This document shows, one piece after another, positions 35,713-44,699 of a DNA stretch of 64,000 nt (positions within the stretch are counted from its first letter, which is position 1; each line of letters opens with the position of its first letter). The translations under genes were made by a program, and so were the position numbers. The notes beneath the pieces were generated by a model, which was not told the DNA's origin, searched no databases, and worked only from the letters and a program-made list of their open reading frames with translations. Source of the stretch: Rhodococcus sp. P1Y (lineage in GTDB: Bacteria > Actinomycetota > Actinomycetes > Mycobacteriales > Mycobacteriaceae); assembly GCF_003641205.1 (NCBI RefSeq), contig NZ_CP032762.1:4154001-4218000 (forward strand), in the 5' to 3' direction.

Positions 35713-36648
35713 GTGAGCGATAGTAGCCCGCCGACCGATTCTCCGCGTCATCTCGGCCAGGCGAGAAGGCCGGTCTGGCACAAGAAACGTTCCGTTCAGG
35801 TAATTGGCGGCATCGCGGTGGTCAGCCTGGTCGGAGTTAGCCTTCTAACATATCAAGTAGTCAGCTATTACGGTGACGTCCGCGATGCGATAGATTTCGA
35901 AAGCGATGAAGCGCGACTTACCTCCGTTCCAGTAGTGGGTAGAGACTTCTTCGAAACGGATGCCGTTGAAACGCCAGCAGCAGCCGATGGAGAGGACTAC
36001 TACAACCCAGACCTAGTGCCAGAATCCGACCGCTATTCGTACGACGGAGGCGCAACGCCAGAATTAAGCGGAATGGATCCGGATACTTACTTCATCTCAG
36101 CGTCAAAGCGAGACCAAATTGAGTACAGCGCCGACTTTATCAATGAGGACGTTCAAGCAAAGTATGATGAATTGAACCGAGCACTCGCGTCGACGGGAGC
36201 CGGTCAGTTGGGTCCGCTCGTAGCGCCTAGTGTCGATAATACCGCTCAGCAGATAATCGACAGGCACTCGCTACTCGAATACATAACGACAACATCGCCC
36301 AACAAGTCTGACGCCAAGAAAGCAGTAGCGTCGTTTAATCACGAGTCCTCGAACGGGTTCGAGAGTTCCATGAGTAAGATTGACAACGGTACCGTTGTAG
36401 TCACTAAGAGCGAAGTGCGAAGTTCGTCCGACTTATTCTACGAAACTATCTTTAAAGGTACGGATCCCAATGGCCTACCTTCGATGGTAATAGAATTTAA
36501 AACAACCACACTGAACAACGCGGGTGTGCAGGGCATGTACACATTTAACGCAGACCGGCACGGCGGCGGAGAGTGGGTACGCATGATGTCACGTGGGCAA
36601 TCCGATCGTGAGTGGGTACCAGATCTCCGAAGTATGTATGTGAACTGA
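35713..36648 (+). CDS. Orphan membrane-anchored protein of the prophage island
   Basis: An intact 311-residue gene with clearly lower GC and AT-richer codons (ATA, TTA, ACT) than the host. A basic N-terminus (RRPVWHKKR) precedes one transmembrane helix (VIGGIAVVSLVGVSLLTYQV) at about 34-53. The rest is an acidic extracytoplasmic domain containing YYNPDLVPESDRYSYDGG and, near the end, YTFNADRHGGGEWVRMM. GTG 35713 is chosen for its AGAGAGG ribosome binding site; ATG 35695 is the alternative. No known family was recognised. It may be a lysogenic-conversion or superinfection-exclusion protein, which is a guess. Confidence 0.7.
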   Translation: MSDSSPPTDSPRHLGQARRPVWHKKRSVQVIGGIAVVSLVGVSLLTYQVVSYYGDVRDAIDFESDEARLTSVPVVGRDFFETDAVETPAAADGEDYYNPDLVPESDRYSYDGGATPELSGMDPDTYFISASKRDQIEYSADFINEDVQAKYDELNRALASTGAGQLGPLVAPSVDNTAQQIIDRHSLLEYITTTSPNKSDAKKAVASFNHESSNGFESSMSKIDNGTVVVTKSEVRSSSDLFYETIFKGTDPNGLPSMVIEFKTTTLNNAGVQGMYTFNADRHGGGEWVRMMSRGQSDREWVPDLRSMYVN

Positions 36649-36678
36649 GGGCATTCGCCTTATTGAGACACACAGAAT

Positions 36679-36700
36679 AGGAGGCCGCTTCCGGCTTCCT
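36679..36700 (+). terminator. Hairpin after the orphan island gene
   Basis: AGGAGGCCG and CGGCTTCCT form a 9-bp stem (one G-T pair) around a CTTC loop, 30 bp after the orphan gene stop. An ACAATTTG tail follows. It probably terminates the orphan gene and perhaps the opposing capsid remnant. Confidence 0.55.
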
Positions 36701-36722
36701 ACAATTTGCTCGTTATCTTTGT

Positions 36723-37458
36723 CTATTTCGCTGAAATGGACAGTTTGGTTTGTGCGCCGTTCACCGCAGTGTCCTGTGGAGCTTTGATTGCTGCCTGGCC
36801 CTCCGCCTTGATTTTGTCGGCTTCGGTCTTCGCGTCGTCGAGGATCTTTGCTGCTTCCGCCTTGGCGTCATAGCTCTTTCTCCGCACCACCACGTAGTTC
36901 CTGGGCCTGGGCTTCCGCTTCGTTTAGATCGCTGGTCTCCTGAATCGTTTTTCGCGTTCGGATCTTTCAGCGCACCAGCGGCGATCAGGTCAGCGACAAC
37001 TTTGTCGGGGCCCTCGAACTCGTCGCCAGTTTTGTATTCAGTCTGATCGTGAACGATTGCGCTTAGTACGGTTAGTTCCCCATGGTCGCCTACTAACACT
37101 ACTGCATTCTTGATTAAGTAGAACGCTTCAGGCATTAAGATTTGGTAGTTGTAGTAGTCGTGCGCAACGATCTCAGTAAGAAGTGGGTTTTTCTTCTCCT
37201 CAGTTGTTACGAAGCGGCCACCGTCTAGTCGGAACTTATAACCACCGTTGATCTCTTTCAGGCCTGGTCGTGGAGTTTCTTAAGCTAGGAAAACATCTTT
37301 GCCCATACTGGTGCGAATGCCTGCGCTAGACCTTCTACTGATGTGTCATAGCGAGCGTCACCGACGAACAAGTTCTCGATGCCGTAAGGACGGAACAGGT
37401 TCAGCAGTTGGTCTTTCGTGACTGTGCCACCGACTGCGTACTTGTAGATCTCAATCGG
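36723..37458 (-). pseudogene. Phage major-capsid-type gene remnant with several frameshifts
   Basis: Read on the minus strand, the sequence begins PIEIYKYAVGGTVTKDQLLN, followed by NLFVGDARYDTSVEGLAQAF, and hits a stop after AKMFS. It resumes in another frame with GLKEINGGYKFRLDGG up to HDYYNYQILMPEAFYLIKNA, which resembles the C-terminus of siphophage major capsid proteins. It continues through a GELTVLSAIVHD section into an Ala/Glu/Lys-rich helix (YDAKAEAAKILDDAKTEADK). That section is reached only by two further frame changes, and it ends at TAG 36723. Several lesions make it non-functional. The capsid assignment is from memory of the family pattern. Confidence 0.55.
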
Positions 37459-37911
37459 TCAAAGCGCGACCTGCCGATCCCCGATCCTGTCTACTCGTCT
37501 TCGCTTCATGCCCGAGCGGTACAACGCCAGGAGAAGTCACAGGCTCGTGACAGATACCGTGACAGATACCGTGACAGCGGCCATGTGTCTGTGAATGAGC
37601 TGGGCGATCTGGTGTACCCCGACTACCTGACCGATCGCTGGAAAGCCGCGTGCGCCCGTGCTGGCGTTCCCGTCATCAACCTTCACGACGAACGACATAC
37701 ATGCGCCACGCTGATGATCCTCAACGGTGTGCCGATCCCAACGGTTTCTGCCTGGTTGGGCCACGCGACTGCTGCGTTCACGATGGCGCGATATGTCCAC
37801 AACCAGCCCTATGCGCTGATCGCCGCTGCAACGAGTTACGGATCACTTGTGACAAAACGTGATAAAACTTCGTTGCCGATTGGGCCAAATCAGGGTCAAC
37901 AACCCCTGTGA
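37459..37911 (+). pseudogene. Tyrosine recombinase (phage integrase) C-terminal remnant
   Basis: An open frame continues from 37408, but recognisable integrase sequence starts near 37459 (SKRDLPIPD). It includes LTDRWKAACARAGVP and the catalytic box II: LHDERHTCATLM (His and Arg), WLGHATAAFTMARYVH (His and the nucleophile Tyr). The N-terminal arm-binding domain and the box I Arg are missing, so the protein should be inactive. A 12-bp unit (GTGACAGATACC) is tandemly duplicated at 37547-37570, adding the DRYRDRYRD run. It ends 7 bp before the tRNA-Val, the position expected for the integrase of a tRNA-targeting phage. Confidence 0.8.
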
Positions 37912-37918
37912 CCAGGGT

Positions 37919-37989
37919 GGGCGCAGAGGGGTTCGAACCCCCGACCGCTGGTGTGTAAAACCAGAGCTCTACCGCTGAGCTATACGCCC
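37919..37989 (-). tRNA. tRNA-Val (anticodon TAC)
   Basis: A 71-nt cloverleaf on the minus strand. The acceptor stem GGGCGTA pairs with TGCGCCC. The D-arm is GCTCAGCGGTAGAGC. The anticodon arm CTGGT-TTTACAC-ACCAG has anticodon TAC, and the T-loop is TTCGAAC. CCA is not encoded. Its 3' half is the target site of the prophage remnant. Confidence 0.97.
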
Positions 37990-37994
37990 GAGAA

Positions 37995-38014
37995 CCGGTG
38001 GCTTTCACCACCGG
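37995..38014 (-). terminator. Short hairpin between ahpE and tRNA-Val
   Basis: CCGGTGG and CCACCGG form a perfect 7-bp stem with a CTTTCA loop. It lies 58 bp beyond the ahpE stop and 5 bp upstream of the tRNA, so it could end ahpE transcription. Confidence 0.5.
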
Positions 38015-38072
38015 ATCGCTTGGAGAAATTTATCGTGTCGGCGCCGGATCTCCAATTCCGCAGGTCAAACGC

Positions 38073-38531
38073 TTACACGCTTGCCAATGCTGTTTCCCAT
38101 GCCGACTGGTCCCGCGCCTCGCCCGGCTGATTCATCTCGGCGAACCGGATGACTCCGGCTTTGTCGATGACGAATGTTCCGCGGTTGGCGAAGCCTGCGC
38201 CTTCGTTGAAAACCCCGTAGGCCTGCGCGACCGAACCGTGCGGCCAGAAGTCCGACAGGAGCGGAAAGGTGTACCCCTGCTCGGCCGCCCAGATTTTGTG
38301 TGTGGGCGGTGGTCCGACCGAGATGGCCAAGATGGCTGTGTCGTCGTTCTCGAACTTGGGTAGCTCGTCGCGAACCTTGCACAGCTCACCCTGGCACGTG
38401 CCGGTGAAGGCAAGTGGATAGAAGACCAGCAGGACATTTTTCTCGCCGCGATAGGACGAGAGTGTCACTTCCTGGTTGTTCTGATCCTTGAGGGTGAAGT
38501 CGGGTGCCTGTGCACCCACCTCGAGTGGCAT
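38073..38531 (-). CDS. ahpE: Peroxiredoxin AhpE
   Basis: A thiol peroxidase of 152 residues. The peroxidatic motif is YPLAFTGTCQGELC with Cys46. A second Cys lies at 51, where mycobacterial AhpE has Asp, so an internal disulfide cannot be excluded. The start MPLEVGAQAPDFTLKDQNNQ is the standard thioredoxin-fold opening. It is 28 bp downstream of the DUF3052 gene on the same strand, matching the mycobacterial Rv2238c-Rv2239c order. It acts in the cytoplasm on peroxides. Confidence 0.93.
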   Translation of the reverse strand: MPLEVGAQAPDFTLKDQNNQEVTLSSYRGEKNVLLVFYPLAFTGTCQGELCKVRDELPKFENDDTAILAISVGPPPTHKIWAAEQGYTFPLLSDFWPHGSVAQAYGVFNEGAGFANRGTFVIDKAGVIRFAEMNQPGEARDQSAWETALASV

Positions 38532-38559
38532 CGAATCCGTCTTTCTGTTCGAGGTGTCC

Positions 38560-38982
38560 CTACCGTTTGGTGGCCCGAGTCTTCGGCTGAACCAGTCGGC
38601 TGCCGATCCACTCACCGAGATTCGCGGCCGATGTCTGCGTCAACCCTGCGGTCGGCGCCGATTCGGCAATCTCACTCGGCTCGACATGCCCTGGAAGGCC
38701 GGTCTTGGGACTGAGCACCCACACGAATCCATCGTCGGAGAGAGGACCGATGGCGTCCATCAGTGCGTCGACAAGATCACCGTCGCCATCGCGCCACCAG
38801 AGCAACACCACGTCGATGACTTCGTCGGAGTCTTCGTCGGCAGTTTCACCGCCGATGGTGTCCTCTACGTCCGCACGCAGATCGTCGTCTGTGTCCTCGT
38901 CCCAGCCCAGCTCCTGAACGACCAAGTCGCGGGTGATTCCAAGTTTCTGAGCGTAGTTCTGAGCGTCCGCCGCGGCGACCAC
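38560..38982 (-). CDS. DUF3052 family protein
   Basis: An actinobacterial acidic protein of 140 residues. Family features include AQKLGITRDLVVQELGWDED near 10, a long acidic stretch DADEDSD-like near 45, and VIDVVLLWWRDGDGDLVDAL near 56. A GFVWVLSPKTGLPGHVEPSE segment follows. The function is unknown. The GTG at 38982 has a strong AAGGAGG ribosome binding site 8 bp upstream, which decides the start against a longer open frame. It is divergent from aceE and upstream of ahpE. Confidence 0.88.
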   Translation of the reverse strand: MVAAADAQNYAQKLGITRDLVVQELGWDEDTDDDLRADVEDTIGGETADEDSDEVIDVVLLWWRDGDGDLVDALMDAIGPLSDDGFVWVLSPKTGLPGHVEPSEIAESAPTAGLTQTSAANLGEWIGSRLVQPKTRATKR

Positions 38983-39239
38983 GGTGGTGACCTCCTTGCA
39001 TAGTGGGTGAAGTAGTGCAAGCGAACAGTGTTTTCGCCGCATCCGCAAGCTGACCGCGCCGAAATTGCGTACATAAATTTCTACTGGTGGGTATTGGGAC
39101 TCTGTACTACCTCCAGGAAACATATGTAGGAGGATTGAGGAGAATCACCGAACCGAGGAACGTAGCTCGCCGTCACAGAGTGCGAGATACATGGAACGGC
39201 CGCCGCACCGAGCGACCGCCACTTTGAGGAGTACACACG
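38983..39239. promoter_or_regulatory. Divergent promoter region of DUF3052-ahpE and aceE
   Basis: This 257-bp gap separates the two oppositely transcribed units. It is more AT-rich than its surroundings around 39060-39130 (TACATAAATTTC, CATATGTAGGAGG). No gene is seen. Promoters for both directions must lie here, but no individual site could be assigned with confidence. A GAGGAG ribosome binding site precedes the aceE TTG start. Confidence 0.5.
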
Positions 39240-42071
39240 TTGTCCGAGTTGAACCAGGACGGTCGGCAGAACACACAGACTGCCGGCAAATCGAGCGGGC
39301 CTACCAGCTCCGATGGTCGGGTACGCGTCATCCGTGAGGGTGTCGCGTCGTACCTTCCCGACATCGACAATGACGAGACCAACGAATGGATCGAATCCTT
39401 CGACGGTCTCCTCGAGCGGTCGGGCCCAGCGCGCGCTCGCTATCTGATGTTGAGGTTGCTCGAGCGCGCCGGCGAACGCCGCGTCGCATTGCCGTCCCTG
39501 ACCTCGACGGATTACGTCAACACCATCCCCACCGAGAACGAGCCGTGGTTCCCCGGCGACGAAGCCATGGAGCGCCGCTACCGCGCGTGGATTCGCTGGA
39601 ATGCCGCGATCATGGTCCACCGCGCGCAGCGCCCGGGCGTCGGCGTCGGCGGCCACATCTCGACATACGCATCCTCTGCGGCCCTCTACGAGGTCGGCTT
39701 CAACCACTTCTTCCGCGGCAAGGATCACCCGGGCGGCGGCGACCACATCTTCATCCAGGGCCACGCCTCCCCCGGCATCTACGCACGCGCGTTCCTCGAA
39801 GGCCGCATCCCAGCCGAGCGCATGGACGGCTTCCGTCAGGAGTACAGCCACGCCGACGACGGCGGCGCACTGCCGTCGTACCCGCACCCTCGCCTGATGC
39901 AGGACTTCTGGGAGTTCCCGACGGTGTCCATGGGCCTCGGTCCGATGAACGCCATCTACCAGGCGCGCTTCAACCATTACCTCAGCGACCGCAACATCAA
40001 GGACACCACCGACCAGCACGTGTGGGCGTTCCTCGGCGACGGTGAGATGGACGAGCCGGAATCGCGCGGCCTCGCACACGTCGCCGCCACCGAAGGCCTC
40101 GACAACCTGACCTTCGTCGTCAACTGCAACCTCCAGCGCCTCGACGGTCCGGTTCGCGGCAACGGCAAGATCATTCAGGAACTCGAGTCGTTCTTCCGCG
40201 GCGCCGGGTGGAACGTCATCAAGGTCGTATGGGGTCGCGAGTGGGACGCACTGCTGCACGCAGACCGCGACGGCGCACTGGTCAACCTCATGAACACCAC
40301 GCCCGACGGCGACTTCCAGACGTACAAGGCCAACGACGGCGGCTACGTCCGCGATCACTTCTTCGGGCGCGACCCACGCACCAAGGAGCTCGTCAAGGAT
40401 TTGTCCGACGGGGATATCTGGAACCTCAAGCGCGGTGGCCACGACTACCGCAAGGTGCACGCCGCGTACGCGGCCGCGATGGCGCACAAGGGCCAGCCGA
40501 CGGTCATCCTGGCGCACACCATCAAGGGCTACACGCTCGGTAAGCACTTCGAGGGTCGTAACGCCACGCACCAGATGAAGAAGCTGACGCTGGACGATCT
40601 CAAGACCTTCCGCGATCTGCAGCACATCCCGATCTCCGACGAGGAGCTCGAGAAGGATCCGTACCTGCCCCCGTACTACCACCCCGGTGCGGACGCTCCC
40701 GAGATTCAGTACATGCTCGATCGTCGCAACAAGCTCGGTGGATTCGTCCCCGAGCGCCGCGTCGACGTCAAGCCGCTCCCGCAGCCGGGCGACGACACTT
40801 ACAAGACCCTCCGTAAGGGATCGGGCAAGCAGGAAGTCGCCACCACGATGGCGCTCGTGCGCGTGATGAAGGAACTGCTTCGCGACAAGGAGATCGGCCA
40901 CCGAATCGTGCCGATCATCCCCGACGAGGCCCGCACGTTCGGTATGGACTCGTGGTTCCCGTCGCTGAAGATCTACAACCGCAACGGTCAGCTCTACACC
41001 TCGGTGGACTCCGAACTCATGCTCGCCTACAAGGAGAGCTCGGTCGGGCAGATCCTGCACGAAGGCATCAACGAGGCAGGGTCGACATCGTCGTTCACTG
41101 CTGTCGGCACGTCCTACGCCACCCATGGCGAGGTCATGATCCCGCTGTACATCTTCTACTCGATGTTCGGCTTCCAGCGCACCGGTGACGGCCTGTGGGC
41201 GGCGGCAGACCAGATGGCACGCGGATTCGTCCTCGGCGCCACGGCAGGGCGTACGACGCTCACCGGTGAGGGTCTCCAGCACGCCGACGGTCACTCGCTC
41301 TTGTTGGCCTCGACCAACCCTGCTGCCGTTGCCTACGATCCCGCGTTCTCCTATGAGATCGCCCACATCGTCAAGGACGGCCTACGTCGTATGTACGGCG
41401 GTACCGAAGGCGTAGAAGGCTTCGGCGGAGAGAACATTTTCTACTACATCACCCTCTACAACGAGCCGTACGTACAGCCGGCGGAGCCGGAGAACCTCGA
41501 TGTCGAGGGGCTCCTCAAGGGCATCTACCGGTTCGAGGCACCGCAGGACGGCGACGGGCCCGAGGCTCAGCTTCTGGCATCCGGCGTGGGACTCGTGTCG
41601 GCCCGCAAGGCTCGCGAGTTGCTGCTCGACGAGTGGGGCGTCCGGTCCGCGGTCTGGTCGGTCACCTCATGGGGTGAACTGCGCCGCGACGGTGTCGAGG
41701 CGGAGAAGGAAGCACTGCGCAACCCAGGTTCCGAGAAGCGCGTTCCATTCGTGACGACCGCGCTGGCGAACGCGGCAGGGCCGGTCGTGGCCGCATCCGA
41801 CTGGATGCGTGCCGTTCCCGATCAGATCCGGCAGTGGGTTCCCGGTGACTACGTCACGCTCGGCACCGACGGCTTCGGGTTCTCCGACACCCGTCCCGCG
41901 GCTCGCCGCGTGTTCAACGTCGATGCCGAATCGATCGTCGTCGCAGTACTCGCTGCGCTGGCCGAGTCCGGTGAGATCGACAAGTCCAAGGCCGTCGAGG
42001 CCGCGGACAAGTACAAGATCGACGACGTCCGCGCAGCTCCGACATCGTTCGCCGATACCGGTTCCGCGTAA
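39240..42071 (+). CDS. aceE: Pyruvate dehydrogenase E1 component, homodimeric type
   Basis: Thiamine-diphosphate enzyme that decarboxylates pyruvate and acetylates the lipoyl E2 of the pyruvate dehydrogenase complex. The protein has 943 residues, close to the family length of about 900-930. [20 protein letters not shown] near 138 and the ThDP/Mg motif [14 protein letters not shown] near 264-277 are present. [20 protein letters not shown] near 420 and [13 protein letters not shown] near 561 follow. A TTG start with a GAGGAG site is used. The E2 and E3 genes are elsewhere. The regulator FasR follows at 78 bp. Confidence 0.97.
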   Translation: MSELNQDGRQNTQTAGKSSGPTSSDGRVRVIREGVASYLPDIDNDETNEWIESFDGLLERSGPARARYLMLRLLERAGERRVALPSLTSTDYVNTIPTENEPWFPGDEAMERRYRAWIRWNAAIMVHRAQRPGVGVGGHISTYASSAALYEVGFNHFFRGKDHPGGGDHIFIQGHASPGIYARAFLEGRIPAERMDGFRQEYSHADDGGALPSYPHPRLMQDFWEFPTVSMGLGPMNAIYQARFNHYLSDRNIKDTTDQHVWAFLGDGEMDEPESRGLAHVAATEGLDNLTFVVNCNLQRLDGPVRGNGKIIQELESFFRGAGWNVIKVVWGREWDALLHADRDGALVNLMNTTPDGDFQTYKANDGGYVRDHFFGRDPRTKELVKDLSDGDIWNLKRGGHDYRKVHAAYAAAMAHKGQPTVILAHTIKGYTLGKHFEGRNATHQMKKLTLDDLKTFRDLQHIPISDEELEKDPYLPPYYHPGADAPEIQYMLDRRNKLGGFVPERRVDVKPLPQPGDDTYKTLRKGSGKQEVATTMALVRVMKELLRDKEIGHRIVPIIPDEARTFGMDSWFPSLKIYNRNGQLYTSVDSELMLAYKESSVGQILHEGINEAGSTSSFTAVGTSYATHGEVMIPLYIFYSMFGFQRTGDGLWAAADQMARGFVLGATAGRTTLTGEGLQHADGHSLLLASTNPAAVAYDPAFSYEIAHIVKDGLRRMYGGTEGVEGFGGENIFYYITLYNEPYVQPAEPENLDVEGLLKGIYRFEAPQDGDGPEAQLLASGVGLVSARKARELLLDEWGVRSAVWSVTSWGELRRDGVEAEKEALRNPGSEKRVPFVTTALANAAGPVVAASDWMRAVPDQIRQWVPGDYVTLGTDGFGFSDTRPAARRVFNVDAESIVVAVLAALAESGEIDKSKAVEAADKYKIDDVRAAPTSFADTGSA

Positions 42072-42149
42072 CCTTTTCGATGACGATCGACGCCCGTCCA
42101 TTCGTGTCCACATCCCCGGACCCGAGTGGGCGGGCGTAGGTTTTTCACC

Positions 42150-43490
42150 ATGGTCGACAATCCGGTGGACGGTGCGCACCCCAGCGCCGACCGCGAGAAC
42201 TACATCACCGACAACGAAGTCCACCTCCCCGGGAAAGCACTGACACCACCACGGCAGAAGCGCGACCCACTTCCCGACGCCTTGCTTCGGCGTGTCAAGC
42301 AGTTCTCCGGCAGGCTCTCCACCGAAGCCGTCACGGCAATGCAGGACCAGCTGCCGTTTTTCGGCGGACTCGATGCCGCGCAGCGCGCGAGTGTTCAATT
42401 GCTCATCCAGACGGCCGTCGACAACTTCCTGGAGTGGCTCAAGAATCCCCAGAGCGACATCCGTTTCAGCTTGGACGCCTTTCAGGTGATCCCGCAGGAC
42501 CTCGCGCGGCGACTGACGCTTCGTCAGACGGTGGATATGGTTCGTGTCGCGATGGAGTTCTTCGAGCAGTGGCTCCCGGCGTTGGCTCGCAACGACCAGC
42601 AGCTCGTCGCACTGACCGAGGCTGTACTTCGCTACGGGCGCGAGCTGGGGTTCGCAGCGGCATCGGTGTACGCCAGCGCTGCGGAATCGCGAGGCGCGTG
42701 GGACACGCGCCTCGAAGCACTGGTCGTCGACGCCGTCGTTCGAGGCGACACCGGGTCCGACATGCTGTCGCGGGCGGCAACCCTCAACTGGGACGCAACC
42801 GCACCCGCCACCGTGCTCGTGGGCACACCACCGGACGACCAAGGGGTCTCCGTGGTCGGAACAGTGCACGCGGTTGCGCAGAAGCACGGACGGGCCGCTC
42901 TCGCCGTCGTGCAGGGGACCCGATTGGTGATGGTCGTCAGCGGCCAACTATCCGACGACGCCGCGAGCAACTCCTTTCTCGACGACATGCTGCGCAACTT
43001 CTCCGACGGCCCTGTGGTGATCGGACCGACCACACGAACACTGGGCGCTGCCCATTCGAGTGCGGTCGAGGCATTCGCCGGGATGCAGGCGGTGGCGGGG
43101 TGGAGAGGCGCACCGCGTCCCGTACACGCCGGCGAGTTGCTCCCGGAGCGCGCGCTGCTGGGCGATTCGGCTGCGATAGCCGCACTCAACGACATACTCG
43201 TCGTTCCGCTGTCCGCAGCCGGTTCCGGCCTCGCCGACACCCTCGATGCCTACCTCGATTGTGGGGGCGCAGTAGAAACTTGTGCGCGTCAGCTGTTTGT
43301 TCATCCAAATACTGTCCGTTATCGCTTGAAAAGAATCGCAGAAGTCACAGGGCGAGACCCGACGTCATCCCGTGATGCGTACGTGCTTCGGGTCGCGGCG
43401 ACGGTAGGTCGATTGACTCGAACTCATCACGAACCGCACTATCCTGCCCCACAGATCACACACGTCACATTCGGAGAAGTGGTCACGTAA
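42150..43490 (+). CDS. fasR: PucR/CdaR-type transcriptional regulator of fatty acid synthesis
   Basis: A 446-residue regulator. The C-terminal PucR helix-turn-helix is LDCGGAVETCARQLFVHPNT followed by VRYRLKRIAEVTGRD. The central GGDEF-like CdaR domain covers about 170-330. It lies directly before fabD-acpM-kasA-accD6, the position occupied in Streptomyces coelicolor by FasR, which activates that operon, and in M. tuberculosis by Rv2242. The ATG 42150 (MVDNPVDGAHP) is preferred to a GTG 24 bp upstream. It probably controls the downstream genes in response to acyl precursors. Confidence 0.88.
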   Translation: MVDNPVDGAHPSADRENYITDNEVHLPGKALTPPRQKRDPLPDALLRRVKQFSGRLSTEAVTAMQDQLPFFGGLDAAQRASVQLLIQTAVDNFLEWLKNPQSDIRFSLDAFQVIPQDLARRLTLRQTVDMVRVAMEFFEQWLPALARNDQQLVALTEAVLRYGRELGFAAASVYASAAESRGAWDTRLEALVVDAVVRGDTGSDMLSRAATLNWDATAPATVLVGTPPDDQGVSVVGTVHAVAQKHGRAALAVVQGTRLVMVVSGQLSDDAASNSFLDDMLRNFSDGPVVIGPTTRTLGAAHSSAVEAFAGMQAVAGWRGAPRPVHAGELLPERALLGDSAAIAALNDILVVPLSAAGSGLADTLDAYLDCGGAVETCARQLFVHPNTVRYRLKRIAEVTGRDPTSSRDAYVLRVAATVGRLTRTHHEPHYPAPQITHVTFGEVVT

Positions 43491-43618
43491 CGCAGGTAGC
43501 GATTGGGACGATGCGGGCGCCCCACAAGGGTGATTGTGGGAACCCTACAAATTGCGTGCCGAGAGTTCATCGAGAGCGACATCTCCGAAACAGGCCGTCA
43601 CGGTGTTCTCTTAACGAT

Positions 43619-44527
43619 GTGATTGCGTTGCTTGCGCCCGGCCAGGGCTCCCAGACACCCGGAATGCTCGTGCCGTGGCTCGAACTGCCCGGAGCGGCCG
43701 ACCGTGTTGCGTTGTGGTCGAAGGCGTCAGGACTCGACCTGGCTCGCCTCGGCACCACGGCGACAGCGGAGGAAATCACCGACACATCGGTGACACAGCC
43801 CCTCGTCGTCGCCGCGGCGTTGCTCGCGTTCGAAGAGATCGCCGGACAAGGAATTCTCCCCGAAGACACGATCATCGCCGGTCACTCGGTCGGTGAACTC
43901 GCCGCAGCCGCCATTGCAGGCGTCATATCTTCCGATGAGGCCGTCACCCTGGCAGCCGTGCGCGGCGCCGAGATGGCGAAGGCATGCGCTCTCGAACCCA
44001 CCGGCATGTCGGCGATCCTCGGCGGCGACGAGACCGTCGTCCTCGCTCGGTTGACCGAGCTCGGCCTCGAACCGGCCAATATCAACGCTGCCGGTCAGAT
44101 CGTGGCTGCCGGATTGCAGACTGCGCTGGCCGAACTGGCAGCGAACCCACCGGAGAAGGCCAGAGTGCGGTCCCTCCCGGTTGCAGGAGCGTTCCACACT
44201 CGATTCATGACCCCGGCGCAGGACGCGGTCGCGGCGGCAGCCGCAGCGATCACGCCGTCCGATCCGGTCCGCACGTTGCTGTCGAACTCCGACGGTCAGC
44301 CGGTGACGTCGGGTAGCGACGCCCTGACCAAACTTGCCGCCCAGGTGACCAAGCCTGTGCGGTGGGACCTGTGCACCAAGACTCTGCGCGAGCACGCGGT
44401 CTCCGCCGTGGCAGAATTGCCGCCGGCCGGCGCACTCGTCGGAATTGCCAAGCGCGAGCTCAAGGGCACACCGACCCTGGGTCTGAAGAAGCCAGAGGAC
44501 ATCGCAGCCCTCGCCGAGCTGATCTGA
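43619..44527 (+). CDS. fabD: Malonyl-CoA:ACP transacylase
   Basis: Loads malonyl units on acyl carrier protein for FAS-II. The protein has 302 residues starting with the GTG of VIALLAPGQGSQTPGM. The active-site Ser90 sits in IIAGHSVGEL and His193 in VAGAFHTRFM. A QPLVVAAALLAFE segment and the SNSDGQPVTSG region are typical. The longer open frame upstream has no family sequence. The first gene of the FAS-II operon, it follows fasR after a 128-bp gap that probably carries the FasR-responsive promoter. Confidence 0.95.
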   Translation: MIALLAPGQGSQTPGMLVPWLELPGAADRVALWSKASGLDLARLGTTATAEEITDTSVTQPLVVAAALLAFEEIAGQGILPEDTIIAGHSVGELAAAAIAGVISSDEAVTLAAVRGAEMAKACALEPTGMSAILGGDETVVLARLTELGLEPANINAAGQIVAAGLQTALAELAANPPEKARVRSLPVAGAFHTRFMTPAQDAVAAAAAAITPSDPVRTLLSNSDGQPVTSGSDALTKLAAQVTKPVRWDLCTKTLREHAVSAVAELPPAGALVGIAKRELKGTPTLGLKKPEDIAALAELI

Positions 44528-44542
44528 CAGCTCCGAATACTT

Positions 44543-44565
44543 CCCGTGGATCGACTGTCCACGGG
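44543..44565 (+). terminator. Hairpin between fabD and acpM
   Basis: CCCGTGGA and TCCACGGG form a perfect 8-bp stem with a 7-base loop, 15 bp after the fabD stop. No T-run follows. It may partly terminate or process the operon mRNA so that acpM levels differ from fabD. Confidence 0.5.
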
Positions 44566-44699
44566 TCCGAGGTGCCGTCACTTTCCACGAGGGCGAGCAT
44601 CTGGCGTAGAGAACGACGCCGAAACTGCAGGATCAGCACCATGACTTCGACACGTCGATTCACGACGTGCCGATCACCGAAAAGAAGGGAGCCACTCAA

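Larger units (their letters stand above)
35074..37989. mobile_element. Decayed prophage integrated at tRNA-Val
   Basis: A roughly 2.9-kb island between a partial copy of the tRNA-Val 3' half (35074-35110) and the intact tRNA (37919-37989). It has lower GC and different codon use from its surroundings. It contains broken tail-type, capsid-type and integrase sequences plus one intact orphan gene. The integrase remnant abuts the tRNA, as expected for tRNA-targeting phages. I see no coding signal in 35111-35245 or in 35455-35712 beyond these remnants. Confidence 0.8.

Noticed and set aside
36761..37135. An intact 124-codon minus-strand gene
   Set aside because: The second half is out of frame with the obvious ancestral coding sequence. 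It is part of the frameshifted capsid-type remnant.
39081..41366. A 761-codon minus-strand open frame
   Set aside because: It is antisense to aceE, whose protein sequence is unmistakable. It lacks family motifs and reflects high-GC codon bias.
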